This document shows positions 26,680 to 36,507 of a DNA stretch of 64,000 nt, piece by piece. Numbering within the stretch: position 1 is the stretch's first letter; the number at the start of each line of letters is the position of its first letter. A program made the translations under genes and the position numbers. Source of the stretch: Gemmata sp. (lineage in GTDB: Bacteria; Planctomycetota; Planctomycetia; Gemmatales; Gemmataceae); the NCBI GenBank assembly GCA_025055115.1, contig JANWYJ010000015.1:1-64000 (forward strand), given 5' to 3'. The notes under the pieces were generated by a model. It saw nothing but the letters and a program-made list of their open reading frames with translations, did not search any database and had not been told where the DNA came from.

Positions 26680-29274
26680 ATGCGACGCTTCTCATGGCGA
26701 GACTGGTTTTGGGACAGCGTTCCACAGCGGAAAGAGTCTCACTGCATTCTTCATGTCGAGCAGTTGGAGCCGCGGGAAGTTCTCTCCTTCATGGTGTTAC
26801 CTCCTGAACCGTCAGTTCCGATTGAAACCAACGAAAACCAGCCCGTTGCGGTCCCTTTTCGGCTCTTTAGTTTTTCCTCGGATGCGCACACCATCACCAT
26901 CACTGCGACCAACGGCACGGTTGTGATCGATGAAGCTTTGGCTGCTGAGAATAATGTCGCCATCGACAGCAATAATTCCCCCACGGTCACTTTGGTTGGA
27001 ATACTGGATAACTTGAACACCGTTATTGGCAACGGGTTGTTCTTCAACCCCACGCCCTTTTTGAGCGGCGATGCCGCGATGACACTCACGGCGACGGCCC
27101 CCCCCAGTTTCAACAACATCACCGATACGGGTGTTCAAGAGATTGCGGTCCAGCCGGTGGTCTCGGCGGCCTCGATGGTGGTCGAGGCATCTGGCGTGGT
27201 GTTCGCCCCCGCCGCGGGCTTTGCGTTCCCGCCAGGGTTTGTCAGGATTGCCGGTTGGGCGGATGCCGACGGCTCCGAAACCATCACACTCGACATTTTC
27301 GTCTCGCCCGCGGCGGGCACCAACGACACGGAATTCACCCTATCGGCCAACGGCACCCCCATCGATCCTATCGAGCCGAACCAATGGCGCCTCAGTGGCA
27401 ATAATCCGACGGCGTTTCAGGCCCTGCTCGATACCTTGGTTCTGACGCCGTCATCGGCACAGCCGTTCAATGGTACGATTTTTGTTGATTTTGTGGGAAG
27501 TCTGGTGGATCGGGCTGTCTTTGGTCCGACGGGGAATCGCCCTGACCCGCTGGAAGTGACGACCACGCCGCGGAGTTTGGGGTCTGCCGTCGTGCAGGTG
27601 CGCTTCTTCCTCGGTGGTTCGGTCGCGGTGGCACCGATTGTCGCTCCCGAAGGTAGCGCCGTGGATTTGGGCAGCGGTCGGTTGGTCGCCAGTAGCCCCG
27701 ACGAGCAACCCGGGGACATACACATTCTTTCACTCACTGTTCCGAACGGCTCCCTGGTCTTTCAGAGCACTGCCATACCCTCGGGATTGATGATCGATCG
27801 TTCCGTCGCCAGCAACGGCAGCACAACCCTCCGCCTGATGGGCACGATTGCCACCATCAATCAGTTTCTGGCAGTACCCAATAGTGTCACTTACACCGCG
27901 GCCCAACCGGGATTCAGTGGATTAGTTCCCCTGACGGTTGGTTTGGTGAATCAACCCGGATCGGGTGCGAACCCCATCACCGTTTCTTGGCCGCCCAATA
28001 TGGGTTCGGGCAACACGCTGACCTCTGGCGGCAGTAGTCCTTCCCCACTGGATCCGACCAGTGGTGGTTCGTTGTTGCCGAATGTGCCCCCCTCGGTCCC
28101 GAACTCCCTCGATCCACCACCCCGGAACGCTACGAATCCCTTCACTTTGGTCGTGGCGATGCAGTTGACACCGGTGGCCACACCCGTGGTTCCTTCGGCG
28201 CTGGATGTCGTCACCACGCAAGATACGCCAGTGGGGGTGTTCATCAATCTGTCCCCACCATCCACCGATCCATCCGAGAAGGTGGAAATTCGGATCACGG
28301 GGGTGCCCCCTGGAGCCGCGTTCAATCGCGGAACGAATTTGGGGGACGGGCAGTGGTCGTTCCAACCGGCGGATCTCGACGACTTGCTTTTCATTCCACC
28401 GCCCGGCGTGACGGGAACGTTTCCTCTGGTGGTCACCGTCCTCGTGACCGATACGAACCTGCAACTGGAATTGACCGACACGGCCACCCACGCGACGAAC
28501 TTCACGATCACAGTGGTGCCCGTTCCGGTAACGCTTGGGGAACCGCCACCGGGTCCCCCGCCCCTTCCGCCGCCGCTATTTTTACCCCCCGATCTGGGAA
28601 CATCCCTCAGTGGCATTGTGCTCGACAACGGCCGCAACGACTCCCGCCCACCACGGACCGATCCGGTCGTCGAGGGTGTGGTGTCGGCCAACACGGCCCG
28701 ACCCGAGACGTTTCTGGGTTATACCGGCAGTTCCGGAGAGTCGGGATTACCGTTGGGTCAATGGCCGGCAGTGAAGCTGTCGGTGCCATCACCGGAATCG
28801 TTATTCGGGCACGCGGAACCCGCTGTGCCGATCTATGCCGGTAGTGAGAAACACCCCCTGCCGCCCGTGTTGCCCCTGGATCAGACCCTTCCGGTGGCTG
28901 GTTTCACCGATGCGGGCGGGGATAGCTTCACCCTGGTCGATATGGTGTATCGCGAAGCAGGAATGTCCCGGCCGGTCTCGGTGGCCCCCCCGCCGCACGC
29001 ACCGGGTGTATCCCAGCCAGTCTCGGCGCTGGTGCCATCGGTTCCCTCCCGTGTCGCTGGCAGTGATACCGACCACATGACGACCCAAGTGGCCGCGGCC
29101 GCTAATATCGAGGAACCATCGCGCTGGTGGTCGGTGGGGATGGGTGTCTTGATCATCGCTGGGACCATCGCCGCGTGGGGTGGGCTGAGTGCCCGGTGGG
29201 GCGGGGCTGTGGGGCGGACGCTCCGCCGCCTGTGGACGACTCTCCTACGACCTTCTGTGAAGAGGACCGCATGA
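26680..29274 (+). CDS. Large planctomycete surface protein with C-terminal membrane anchor
   Basis: 864 aa from the ATG at 26680; the track start at 26641 adds 13 residues unlike the family. The N-terminus MRRFSWRDWFWDSVPQRKES followed by HVEQLEPREVLS is the leader motif typical of large exported planctomycete proteins. The body consists of repetitive beta-rich domains (FSSDAHTITITATNGTVVID; LSLTVPNGSLVFQ) resembling cadherin- or Ig-like surface modules. A Pro-rich linker (PPPGPPPLPPPLFLPPDLG) precedes the C-terminal part, and a transmembrane segment (SVGMGVLIIAGTIAAWGGLS, about 820) is followed by a basic tail. Its stop overlaps the start of the kinase gene (ATGA), implying translational coupling. 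Likely an externally exposed, membrane-anchored protein. Confidence 0.82.
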   Translation: MRRFSWRDWFWDSVPQRKESHCILHVEQLEPREVLSFMVLPPEPSVPIETNENQPVAVPFRLFSFSSDAHTITITATNGTVVIDEALAAENNVAIDSNNSPTVTLVGILDNLNTVIGNGLFFNPTPFLSGDAAMTLTATAPPSFNNITDTGVQEIAVQPVVSAASMVVEASGVVFAPAAGFAFPPGFVRIAGWADADGSETITLDIFVSPAAGTNDTEFTLSANGTPIDPIEPNQWRLSGNNPTAFQALLDTLVLTPSSAQPFNGTIFVDFVGSLVDRAVFGPTGNRPDPLEVTTTPRSLGSAVVQVRFFLGGSVAVAPIVAPEGSAVDLGSGRLVASSPDEQPGDIHILSLTVPNGSLVFQSTAIPSGLMIDRSVASNGSTTLRLMGTIATINQFLAVPNSVTYTAAQPGFSGLVPLTVGLVNQPGSGANPITVSWPPNMGSGNTLTSGGSSPSPLDPTSGGSLLPNVPPSVPNSLDPPPRNATNPFTLVVAMQLTPVATPVVPSALDVVTTQDTPVGVFINLSPPSTDPSEKVEIRITGVPPGAAFNRGTNLGDGQWSFQPADLDDLLFIPPPGVTGTFPLVVTVLVTDTNLQLELTDTATHATNFTITVVPVPVTLGEPPPGPPPLPPPLFLPPDLGTSLSGIVLDNGRNDSRPPRTDPVVEGVVSANTARPETFLGYTGSSGESGLPLGQWPAVKLSVPSPESLFGHAEPAVPIYAGSEKHPLPPVLPLDQTLPVAGFTDAGGDSFTLVDMVYREAGMSRPVSVAPPPHAPGVSQPVSALVPSVPSRVAGSDTDHMTTQVAAAANIEEPSRWWSVGMGVLIIAGTIAAWGGLSARWGGAVGRTLRRLWTTLLRPSVKRTA

Positions 29275-31091
29275 ATCCGCACAATTTTCCGGAAACCAAC
29301 ACCGTTGTCAGCGAACCGCCGACGACGCCACAATCGCCATCGTCCACCGAAATCAGTGGCCTGGCGCAAACGGCCAATACTCCGGAGGCCACCGTGGTGC
29401 GGGAAACCCATCCGGAACTGACGTCTGCCAACACGCCCTCGCCGTTGCAGCCGCAGCACTTTGGCAAGTACGAATTACTCGGCGAGATTGCCCGCGGCGG
29501 GATGGGGGTCGTCTACCGGGCCCGGCAGCATGGCCTCGATCGTCTGGTGGCCCTCAAGATGATTCTGGGTGCCAACCCCAACGACGACAGCACCCAACGC
29601 TTTCTGCAAGAAGCCCGCGCCGCCGCAGCCATCGATCACCCCAATGTGGTGCCGATTTACGACATTGGCGAAATCGGTGATAAACCCTACTTCACCATGG
29701 CCCTGGTCGAAGGCCCCAATCTGCGAACGTTCGTCGAAGCGCAGGGCATACCGTCAATAGCGACCACGCTCTCGTTGTTTTCGCAAATTGTCTCGGGCGT
29801 GGCGTATGCTCACAAATTGGGTATCATCCACCGCGACTTGAAGCCGGCCAACGTCCTGATCGATCGCGATGGCCGCCCACGCGTAACCGACTTCGGCCTG
29901 GCCAAGCGCACCACGGTGGATACCCAACTGACCGCCACGGGGCAGGTCGTCGGGACTCCGCAATACATGGCACCCGAACAGGCCCGCGACAGCAAGGATG
30001 TCGGCCCGGCGGCCGATGTTTACGCCCTCGGCGCCATTCTCTACTTCATGCTCACCGGACAGCCACCGTTCCACGGCGAGAGCTTCACCGATCTTCTCAT
30101 CAAAGTCGTCCATGAACCGCCCATCCCACCGCGGCTCAGCCACCCGGAGATTCCGGAAGATTTGGAAGCGTTGTGTCTGAAGTGCCTGGCCAAATCGCCC
30201 CACGAACGCTTCGCGGACGCCAACGAATTGGCCGCCGCTTTGGTGCCCATCGCGGAACGCTTCATCGGGCCTTCAGCCATCCTTACACCATCCCGGGGGA
30301 GCTTACCCAAAGTCCACGCGACGCCGTCTCATAATGGCATCCCCAGTTTGAGCGAAACCACAGCCGTCCCCAGCGCCGCGCTGGCCAGCCCCTCGATCAT
30401 TGCCCCCACTGCACCCGACGAACGCCGCCCCCGCACCCCATGGCTGGTCGGTCTGGTCACAGTCGCAGTGTTGCTCATGGGGGTTGTGGTGTGGCTGGCA
30501 ACCCACACCCCCACGACAGATCATTCCCCAGATGCCCAAGCCGACCCAAGCCCCTCCCAGCCCAACACCCCTCCGCCCAACACCACACCCAGCGCCCTCC
30601 AACTCAACTGGCCCCCGATCAGCCGCAACGACTTCGCTCTCGATGTGCAGATGATGCCCACTCCCCAAAACGGGGTGTTGCCAGTGCATCAGGAAATCTA
30701 CATCCAGTTGAAGGCCGATCGCGATTGCTTCGTCACCGTCTGGGTTTTGGATCACGAAGGGGCCACACTCCTATTTCCCAATGAAGATGAACGCGACTGT
30801 ACTCTGAAGGCCCACGAGGTCCGCATCGTGCCTGGGAAGAACACCGGGACTATCCTCACCACCCCCACGGTGGGCGACCACGACCGCCTCCGAGTCATTG
30901 CCAAAACCGGTAGCCGTCCCGTCCTGCCACGGGGCCAGCTGGAGGGCAAATTCATCCGCTATCTTAGCCCGGCCGAGCAAGACGCTGCGGTTTCGACCAT
31001 GCGGGGGTTGGTCTACAAAAAAGCGAATCCCACTGCCGAGGAAGGTTTGGTCAGTGAACGCGAATATGTCTTCCGCGTGGTGCCGAAGTAA
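29271..31091 (+). CDS. Membrane-anchored Ser/Thr protein kinase with C-terminal DUF4384
   Basis: 606 aa from the ATG at 29271, which shares ATGA with the previous stop. The N-terminal 60 residues are disordered. The Hanks-type kinase domain follows: glycine loop GEIARGGMGVVYRARQ (about 70), catalytic loop HRDLKPANVLI (about 186), VTDFGLAKRT, and GTPQYMAPEQARDSKDVGPA with DVYALGAILYFMLTGQPPFH. A transmembrane helix (WLVGLVTVAVLLMGVVVWLA, about 395) separates it from a C-terminal DUF4384 domain (IYIQLKADRDCFVTVWVLDH, then EGATLLFPNEDE) that would face the periplasm. It is predicted to signal from envelope to cytoplasm. The surface protein before it and the CHAT protein after it suggest one functional unit. 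Confidence 0.93.
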   Translation: MNPHNFPETNTVVSEPPTTPQSPSSTEISGLAQTANTPEATVVRETHPELTSANTPSPLQPQHFGKYELLGEIARGGMGVVYRARQHGLDRLVALKMILGANPNDDSTQRFLQEARAAAAIDHPNVVPIYDIGEIGDKPYFTMALVEGPNLRTFVEAQGIPSIATTLSLFSQIVSGVAYAHKLGIIHRDLKPANVLIDRDGRPRVTDFGLAKRTTVDTQLTATGQVVGTPQYMAPEQARDSKDVGPAADVYALGAILYFMLTGQPPFHGESFTDLLIKVVHEPPIPPRLSHPEIPEDLEALCLKCLAKSPHERFADANELAAALVPIAERFIGPSAILTPSRGSLPKVHATPSHNGIPSLSETTAVPSAALASPSIIAPTAPDERRPRTPWLVGLVTVAVLLMGVVVWLATHTPTTDHSPDAQADPSPSQPNTPPPNTTPSALQLNWPPISRNDFALDVQMMPTPQNGVLPVHQEIYIQLKADRDCFVTVWVLDHEGATLLFPNEDERDCTLKAHEVRIVPGKNTGTILTTPTVGDHDRLRVIAKTGSRPVLPRGQLEGKFIRYLSPAEQDAAVSTMRGLVYKKANPTAEEGLVSEREYVFRVVPK

Positions 31092-31176
31092 CGCCTTGTG
31101 GCTCTGCAGCGGCTCATCAGCCGCGCTGCCGCCCCACCGGAGCAACCCCGATTATTGCGTGCGGAGTCGTTGTGTC

Positions 31177-34100
31177 ATGTTTCCCGTCGTCTGGGTTGTG
31201 GTGGTCGCCGCTGCGCCACCGCTATCGGCCACTGACCTGGCCGAAACCTACAAACAAGCCGATAAGCTCTACGCGGCGGATCGTTTCGGCGCCGCCGAAC
31301 CGCTTTTCCAAGCGGTGTTGAAAACCGACGATCCGTTCCTCAAACGCCAAGCGTTCAATCGGTTGCTCCAACTCTACATCCGTTCGGGTCGCCCCGATAA
31401 AGCCATCGGCCTATCGAGCACGTTTCGGGCATGGCTTCAGCAGGTCGGCGATCCCGACATAGCGGCGCTCGAGTTGCTCGTGGGTCGGTGTCGGTTGGAG
31501 TTAGGCTATGCCGAACTGGCGGATCAACATCTGCGGACCGCGTTGCAAGCCCGTCCGCCGCTATCACCCGAAAACCGCCTGGAAGCGCTGCGCTTACGCG
31601 CCGAGGTGGCCTCACTGCAGAAAGATGACAAAGCAGAGCAAGCCCGGTGGCAGGAATTGGAACGTGCGGCCCAAGAAATCGCCCGCGACGCCACAAATGC
31701 CCAAAACACGCCCTTGCGCCTCCAGGCATGCCGGTACTATGCGGAAGCCTTGCTCCGCCGCGGCGACATCGACACCGCCCTACAAACGCTGGCGGAATTC
31801 CCGGCGTGGCACCGCCAGGTCCAAGACTCCTTGGGGTTGCGTGATACGCAACGGCAGCGTGCCAAACTATACGCCGCCCAAGGCAACTATGCCCAGGCGG
31901 CGGCACTCTATCAGCAAGCTCTGGAGCTGCACCGGGAAGTCAAACCGCACCAACGACTGATCGCGGGCGATATTTTGGCCGAATGGTCATCGGCCGCAGT
32001 CGCAGCCAAAAAGCTCAGCGAGGCGGCGAAACTCCGTAACGAAGCCGCCGCGGAATACCGGGCCGTTCTCGAAGCACCCGCCGAAGACCCTGATACCGGC
32101 GGCCCGCTGGCGGCCTTCAACCGTTTACAAACGCTGACGCGCTCAGCCCGACAGTTCCAACAAGCCCTCGAGGTCACCTTGGTGGCTGGAGAGCGCTGGT
32201 CGCGGGATGCTTTGGTCGAAGCCCGGCTGCAATCCGATCGCGGCGGACTCGAATTGATGACCTCCGCATATCCGACCGCACGGAAATTACTCACGGCCGC
32301 TCTGGCAGACCTCGACGCCGCCACGCCGAAAAATCTCCGCCTTCTGCCGCAAGTGCTCGTCAATCTCGCGACCGCCGAACTGGCCTGCGAAACGCCTGAA
32401 AAAGCCGATGCGTTACTGGCCCGGTGTCTGGCGCTGTACGAGCACCATCACCTCCCCACCGACGCCGTTCGTGTGGAATGCGAATACCTTCTGGGGGTTT
32501 CGCAACACCGCCGTGGCGATTACGCCAAGGCCATCGTTCATCTGCGTAATGGCCTGCGGCTAGCCGAAGCCGTTGGCCCCACCGCCGACCCGGTTCGCTT
32601 CCATCTGTGGCTGAACATCGCCCTCATCTACAAAGAACAAGGCCATACCACGGGGGCCTTGGACGCCCTCCACAATGCCGCCACCATCTTAACCACTTTC
32701 GCTGAACCCGACGACCTCAGTAGTGCCCTGATTCACGCTGTGCGCGCCGAGTTACTCCTGACCCCCCGTGCTCGCAGCAGCGTCGATATCCGCCGCCAGA
32801 TCGCCCAAGCCATGGAATTGGTCCCCCGCATCGAAGCCGCTTGCGAAAAACACCGTATCCGCAGCGGCTACTTGTGGGCAACCGCTCAACATGTTCGCGC
32901 CATCGACCTTCTTTCCCGAAAAGAGACGCGCGCTGCCGAACAAATTTGGTTGGCCCTGGCAGCTATTCAGAAAAAAGAAGGCCACATTCTCTACGCCCGC
33001 ACGTTGAATTGGCTGGGTACCTGCGCGGAGTTGACCGGCCGCGACAGCGAAGCCCGCCAGCGCTTTGAAGAAGCCCGGGCCTTCCAAACCAACCATCCCC
33101 GCTGCCCCCCCGTCACCTGGGCCATTACCTTGTGGCGGCTCGCGATTCTGACCGACAAAGCCGGCCAGTCCGACGAGGCGAAAAAACTGCTCGAAGAAGT
33201 CTTCACGATCGCCGACCGCGCTCGGCTCAATACCTTCGGGGAAGCATCGCAGCGGGCCGAATTCTTTTCTCAGTTCGCCCCGGCGTTTGAACTTCTGGCA
33301 AACTGGTATGCGCGTGATCACAACGGCGACGGTTTGCTCCGCGTTATCGTGCGCAGCCGCAGCCGCACTCTGTTGGACCAGATGCTGGCTGCCGGAGTCG
33401 ATCCACGCGCCAAGCTGACTGGACCGGAACGCGACGAACTGCTAGCCCGCGAACGCGCCGCCCGGCAGCGCGTCTCGCAATTGCGCCTTCAGGCCATGCT
33501 CATTCCCGCCGACGGCACCAACGACCCGGTAGCCCAGAAACTGTTGGCCGATCTGGAAAAAGCCCAACGCGACTTCACTGACGTATGGCGCCGGATCGCC
33601 GATGCCGATCCACTGACGCAAATTCTGACAGATTCAACATTTACGGAAAAATCACTCACCCAAGTCCGCCAGGCGGCCCATCAGGCCGGAGGGGTATTGC
33701 TCACCTACATGATCGGCCGCGAGGCCAGCTACGCCGTTCTGAGCACCGATCCGGCAGGCCCACTTCAGGTCTTTCCACTGACTCTTCCGGCCGCAATCGC
33801 CAACGACCTCGGGGAACTACCCGAAGGCCCAACGGTCGCCGCCGGCGGCCTCCGCGGCCTCGTTTACAAGCCCGCCAGCTCCCAACCCGAGCGCCCCACC
33901 ACAACAACCCGGGGCGAAATGGTTCCTCTGACCGACATCGTCACCACCCGGCTCACCGCGCACTATCTGCGGCAGATCGCCGATCCTTCATTTCAACCCA
34001 CACGCGGATTGGTTTTCGTCTCCCAAAATCCGCAACAGAAAACAGTGAGCCTCCCCGAAGTGCTGGGCGATGCCATCCTGCCACCGGCACTGCGGGAGAA

Positions 34101-34953
34101 ACTCCGCAATCCCCGGATCCAACGTGTGGTGATTATTCCCGATGGCGCGTTACACAAGTTGCCCTTCGAATGCTTGCTGCTGTCCGCATCACCAGCGCCA
34201 CGCTACGCCCTGGACGAACTGCCACCACTGTGCTACGCCCCGTCGATCCCAGCGTTGGCCGTTGTTCTCAACCGGCCGCGGAAACGGGATGGCGAAGCTA
34301 CCTTGCTGACGGTGAGCGACCCCGAATATCCGCACGGGGCCGGATCAATGCGTACAAGCCTACCACGACTTCCTTATACCGCCCAAGAAAGCCAGAAAGT
34401 GCGGCAGTTTTTCGCCCCCGACCGCGTGACGGCATTGGCGGGGGCGGAAGCCACGGAAGCCCACGTCGTGGCATCTCTGCCGGGTCAGCGATTCGTTCAT
34501 CTGGCGGCCCACGGCTTTGCCGACGAAGCCTTCGGCAATGCGTTCGCCGCGATCGCCCTGGCTCCTCCCCGAGGGAATCTGGAACCGAGCAACGACGGAT
34601 TTCTGACGCTGCATGAAATTTCACGCCTCCAATTAACCGGTTGTGAACTGACCGTCCTCAGCGCTTGTGTCACGAATGTAGGGCCGCAGCGACCGTTGGA
34701 AGCGGGCGTAACCCTGGCAGGGGCTTTTCTGGGGGCTGGCGCCCGCGGGGTGCTGGCCAGCTGTTGGGCTGTGGATGATGCCGCGACCGCGGAGTTGATG
34801 GGGGCCTTCTTTAGCGCCATCCGCCCCGCCCAAGGTCCGGCGTTGACTTATGCGGATGCATTGAAACAGGCCCGACTGGCGATTCGCAAAAAACCCGGCT
34901 GGGAAGCCCCGTTCTTCTGGGCGCCGTTTGTCTATCTCGGACCGCCGGATTGA
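31177..34953 (+). CDS. TPR-CHAT protein (caspase-like protease domain)
   Basis: 1258 aa from the ATG at 31177 (MFPVVWVVVVAAAPPLSATD, a signal-like segment); the track ORF starts earlier but overlaps the kinase end. About 800 residues of TPR-like helical repeats follow (for example YAQAAALYQQALELHREVKP and GDYAKAIVHLRNGLRLAEAV). The C-terminal 400 residues form a CHAT domain with catalytic histidine in FVHLAAHGFADEAFGNAF (about 1107) and cysteine in CELTVLSACVTNVGP (about 1164), both intact. CHAT proteins are caspase/separase-like cysteine peptidases. It lies 85 bp after the kinase gene on the same strand. The substrate is unknown. Confidence 0.92.
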   Translation: MFPVVWVVVVAAAPPLSATDLAETYKQADKLYAADRFGAAEPLFQAVLKTDDPFLKRQAFNRLLQLYIRSGRPDKAIGLSSTFRAWLQQVGDPDIAALELLVGRCRLELGYAELADQHLRTALQARPPLSPENRLEALRLRAEVASLQKDDKAEQARWQELERAAQEIARDATNAQNTPLRLQACRYYAEALLRRGDIDTALQTLAEFPAWHRQVQDSLGLRDTQRQRAKLYAAQGNYAQAAALYQQALELHREVKPHQRLIAGDILAEWSSAAVAAKKLSEAAKLRNEAAAEYRAVLEAPAEDPDTGGPLAAFNRLQTLTRSARQFQQALEVTLVAGERWSRDALVEARLQSDRGGLELMTSAYPTARKLLTAALADLDAATPKNLRLLPQVLVNLATAELACETPEKADALLARCLALYEHHHLPTDAVRVECEYLLGVSQHRRGDYAKAIVHLRNGLRLAEAVGPTADPVRFHLWLNIALIYKEQGHTTGALDALHNAATILTTFAEPDDLSSALIHAVRAELLLTPRARSSVDIRRQIAQAMELVPRIEAACEKHRIRSGYLWATAQHVRAIDLLSRKETRAAEQIWLALAAIQKKEGHILYARTLNWLGTCAELTGRDSEARQRFEEARAFQTNHPRCPPVTWAITLWRLAILTDKAGQSDEAKKLLEEVFTIADRARLNTFGEASQRAEFFSQFAPAFELLANWYARDHNGDGLLRVIVRSRSRTLLDQMLAAGVDPRAKLTGPERDELLARERAARQRVSQLRLQAMLIPADGTNDPVAQKLLADLEKAQRDFTDVWRRIADADPLTQILTDSTFTEKSLTQVRQAAHQAGGVLLTYMIGREASYAVLSTDPAGPLQVFPLTLPAAIANDLGELPEGPTVAAGGLRGLVYKPASSQPERPTTTTRGEMVPLTDIVTTRLTAHYLRQIADPSFQPTRGLVFVSQNPQQKTVSLPEVLGDAILPPALREKLRNPRIQRVVIIPDGALHKLPFECLLLSASPAPRYALDELPPLCYAPSIPALAVVLNRPRKRDGEATLLTVSDPEYPHGAGSMRTSLPRLPYTAQESQKVRQFFAPDRVTALAGAEATEAHVVASLPGQRFVHLAAHGFADEAFGNAFAAIALAPPRGNLEPSNDGFLTLHEISRLQLTGCELTVLSACVTNVGPQRPLEAGVTLAGAFLGAGARGVLASCWAVDDAATAELMGAFFSAIRPAQGPALTYADALKQARLAIRKKPGWEAPFFWAPFVYLGPPD

Positions 34954-34970
34954 CGCTCAGACAGTATGGT

Positions 34971-35100
34971 GCGTTCCGGACTTCCCCCACACTCCGTCGT
35001 CAGAAGCACTCGCGACGCCTTTATCAGTCGGAAGGTCTGGTTCGTTCGGAAGGTCTGGTCTGGTTCGTTCCGGACTTCCACCACACTGCCGGTTGGTGAT
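34971..35100. repeat. Direct repeat with nested 18 bp duplication after the CHAT gene
   Basis: cgttccggacttcccccaca (34972) recurs as cgttccggacttccaccaca (35067), 95 bp apart. Between them tcggaaggtctggttcgt is tandemly duplicated (18 bp). Subtracting it gives about 77 bp. The remainder of 34954-35473 (520 bp) holds no supported gene. Confidence 0.85.
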
Positions 35101-35473
35101 GGTCGAAGTTCCCAGGATCGATGCGACAGCGGGGTGGCTAGCCGGGGGCAACCGGGGCCGATGATGGTTGGTCGATTGGAGGTCGCCCTGTTTATTGGCT
35201 GCTGGCGATGCCAACCGCTCCGCCGAGCACACCCTCTTTCTCTTTGACGTTCTCTGCGGCCGCTCACTCTTCCACCAGCGAAGCGGACGAAGAGTGGAAC
35301 CCTTTACGTTCGTCGTGGCCGCTTCGCCGTGGCCGCTGGGTCTGCAGGACCTGCGGCCACGTCCGCCCGCCCAGCATGCGCCGTTTCACGTTCTCCGCCG
35401 GCCCTTCCATTCCGCTCTCGACAAATCTGCGTTCCGATGCTATCGCTCCGGTCCATCGCGATGGAGAACGGGT

Positions 35474-36178
35474 ATGAAGCCTCGGCTGGGTTGGATTGGC
35501 GGTGCCGTCTTGTTCACCCTGACCGCCGGTTGTGTGAACGACGGGGAATTTTCGGTCCGCAAAGCCCTCGGTTGGGATGATGAACCTCCCCGTGGGCTGG
35601 TGAGTGTGCCGAAAAACCTCCCCCCCGCGTCGCTCGAAGCTGCGGAACGGGTGCAATTGCTGGGACGGCAAATCTTAGCCCAGAATACTTTCACGGGGAT
35701 TGAACCCCTCTTCATGACCATTGGGGTGAAAGACGCGGTGCTTTTTCATGTGGGGACCGAGCAACTGTGGATCAGTGAAGGTCTGGTGGAAAAATGCGGT
35801 ACTGATGCCGAATTGGCAGCCGTATTGTGCTGGGAATTGGGGCAGATGGTCGCGGAGAAACGCGCTGCGCGGCGGCTGGGCCGCGATGTTGATCCCATCC
35901 CCGACATCCGCCCCGGAACGGCGGCCGCAACCCCCGGGGGTAGCGCTTACGACGCGGGCCAGCAAGCGAACCTAGCCTTCCACGAACGGCAATTTCCTCG
36001 GGGAGCCAAAACGCCCGCCCCTGATGCGGCAGCCATTGCCCGTGAACTGCTCCAAGGAGCCGGTTACAGTGTGGCGGAACTCGACCGGGTCGAACCGTTG
36101 CTCAAACCTTCCGAACGCGGCGAGAAACTCCGCAAACAGCTCGGCGGAACGACCCCACCGCCGCAGTGGGAAAAATGA
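35474..36178 (+). CDS. M48-like lipoprotein with degenerate zinc site
   Basis: The ATG at 35474 is preceded by GGAG and opens a lipoprotein signal (VLFTLTAGCVNDG). The core (NTFTGIEPLFMTIGVKDAVL, FHVGTEQLWISEGLVEKCGT, DAELAAVLCWELGQMVAEKR) follows the layout of M48/BepA-type peptidases, where ELAAVLAHELGH is expected. Here the HExxH motif reads WELGQ, so both zinc histidines are replaced while the glutamate remains. It is 234 aa, shorter than active BepA, with a C-terminal helical segment. It probably lacks protease activity and may be a structural or chaperone-like periplasmic lipoprotein. The family call rests on the motif context alone. Confidence 0.7.
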   Translation: MKPRLGWIGGAVLFTLTAGCVNDGEFSVRKALGWDDEPPRGLVSVPKNLPPASLEAAERVQLLGRQILAQNTFTGIEPLFMTIGVKDAVLFHVGTEQLWISEGLVEKCGTDAELAAVLCWELGQMVAEKRAARRLGRDVDPIPDIRPGTAAATPGGSAYDAGQQANLAFHERQFPRGAKTPAPDAAAIARELLQGAGYSVAELDRVEPLLKPSERGEKLRKQLGGTTPPPQWEK

Positions 36179-36212
36179 CTCTCCAACCACCTTCCGCCCA
36201 TAGCCAAGCCGG

Positions 36213-36230
36213 GGCACCGTCGGCGGTGCC
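36213..36230 (+). terminator. Small GC hairpin after the M48-like gene
   Basis: Perfect 7 bp stem ggcaccg/cggtgcc with a 4-base loop, 35 bp after the stop codon. It lacks a clear T-run. The rest of 36179-36507 shows only a short echo (acttgcggccac/ctacttgcggcc) and no gene. Confidence 0.4.
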
Positions 36231-36507
36231 TAGGCCGTAAGGAAAAAGGATTCTCCCAATATCTCACACCCACTTGCGGCCACCTACTTGCGGCCCCCTT
36301 CGCCTGTGTTCAGGGCAGCGCGTGGGGAAAAATGATCTTCCCACCACCTCACGCCTATTGTGCCATTTTCCAGCCGTGGCCCACGTAACGGTTGGGACCG
36401 AGGAAAATGCCAGAAAATGCCATTGGGATGCCGACCCCTCTGGGTTTCATCCACGCGGGATGGTACAGTAAGGCCACCTCTCCGCCGCAGTGCCTGTGGA
36501 GGTCGCC

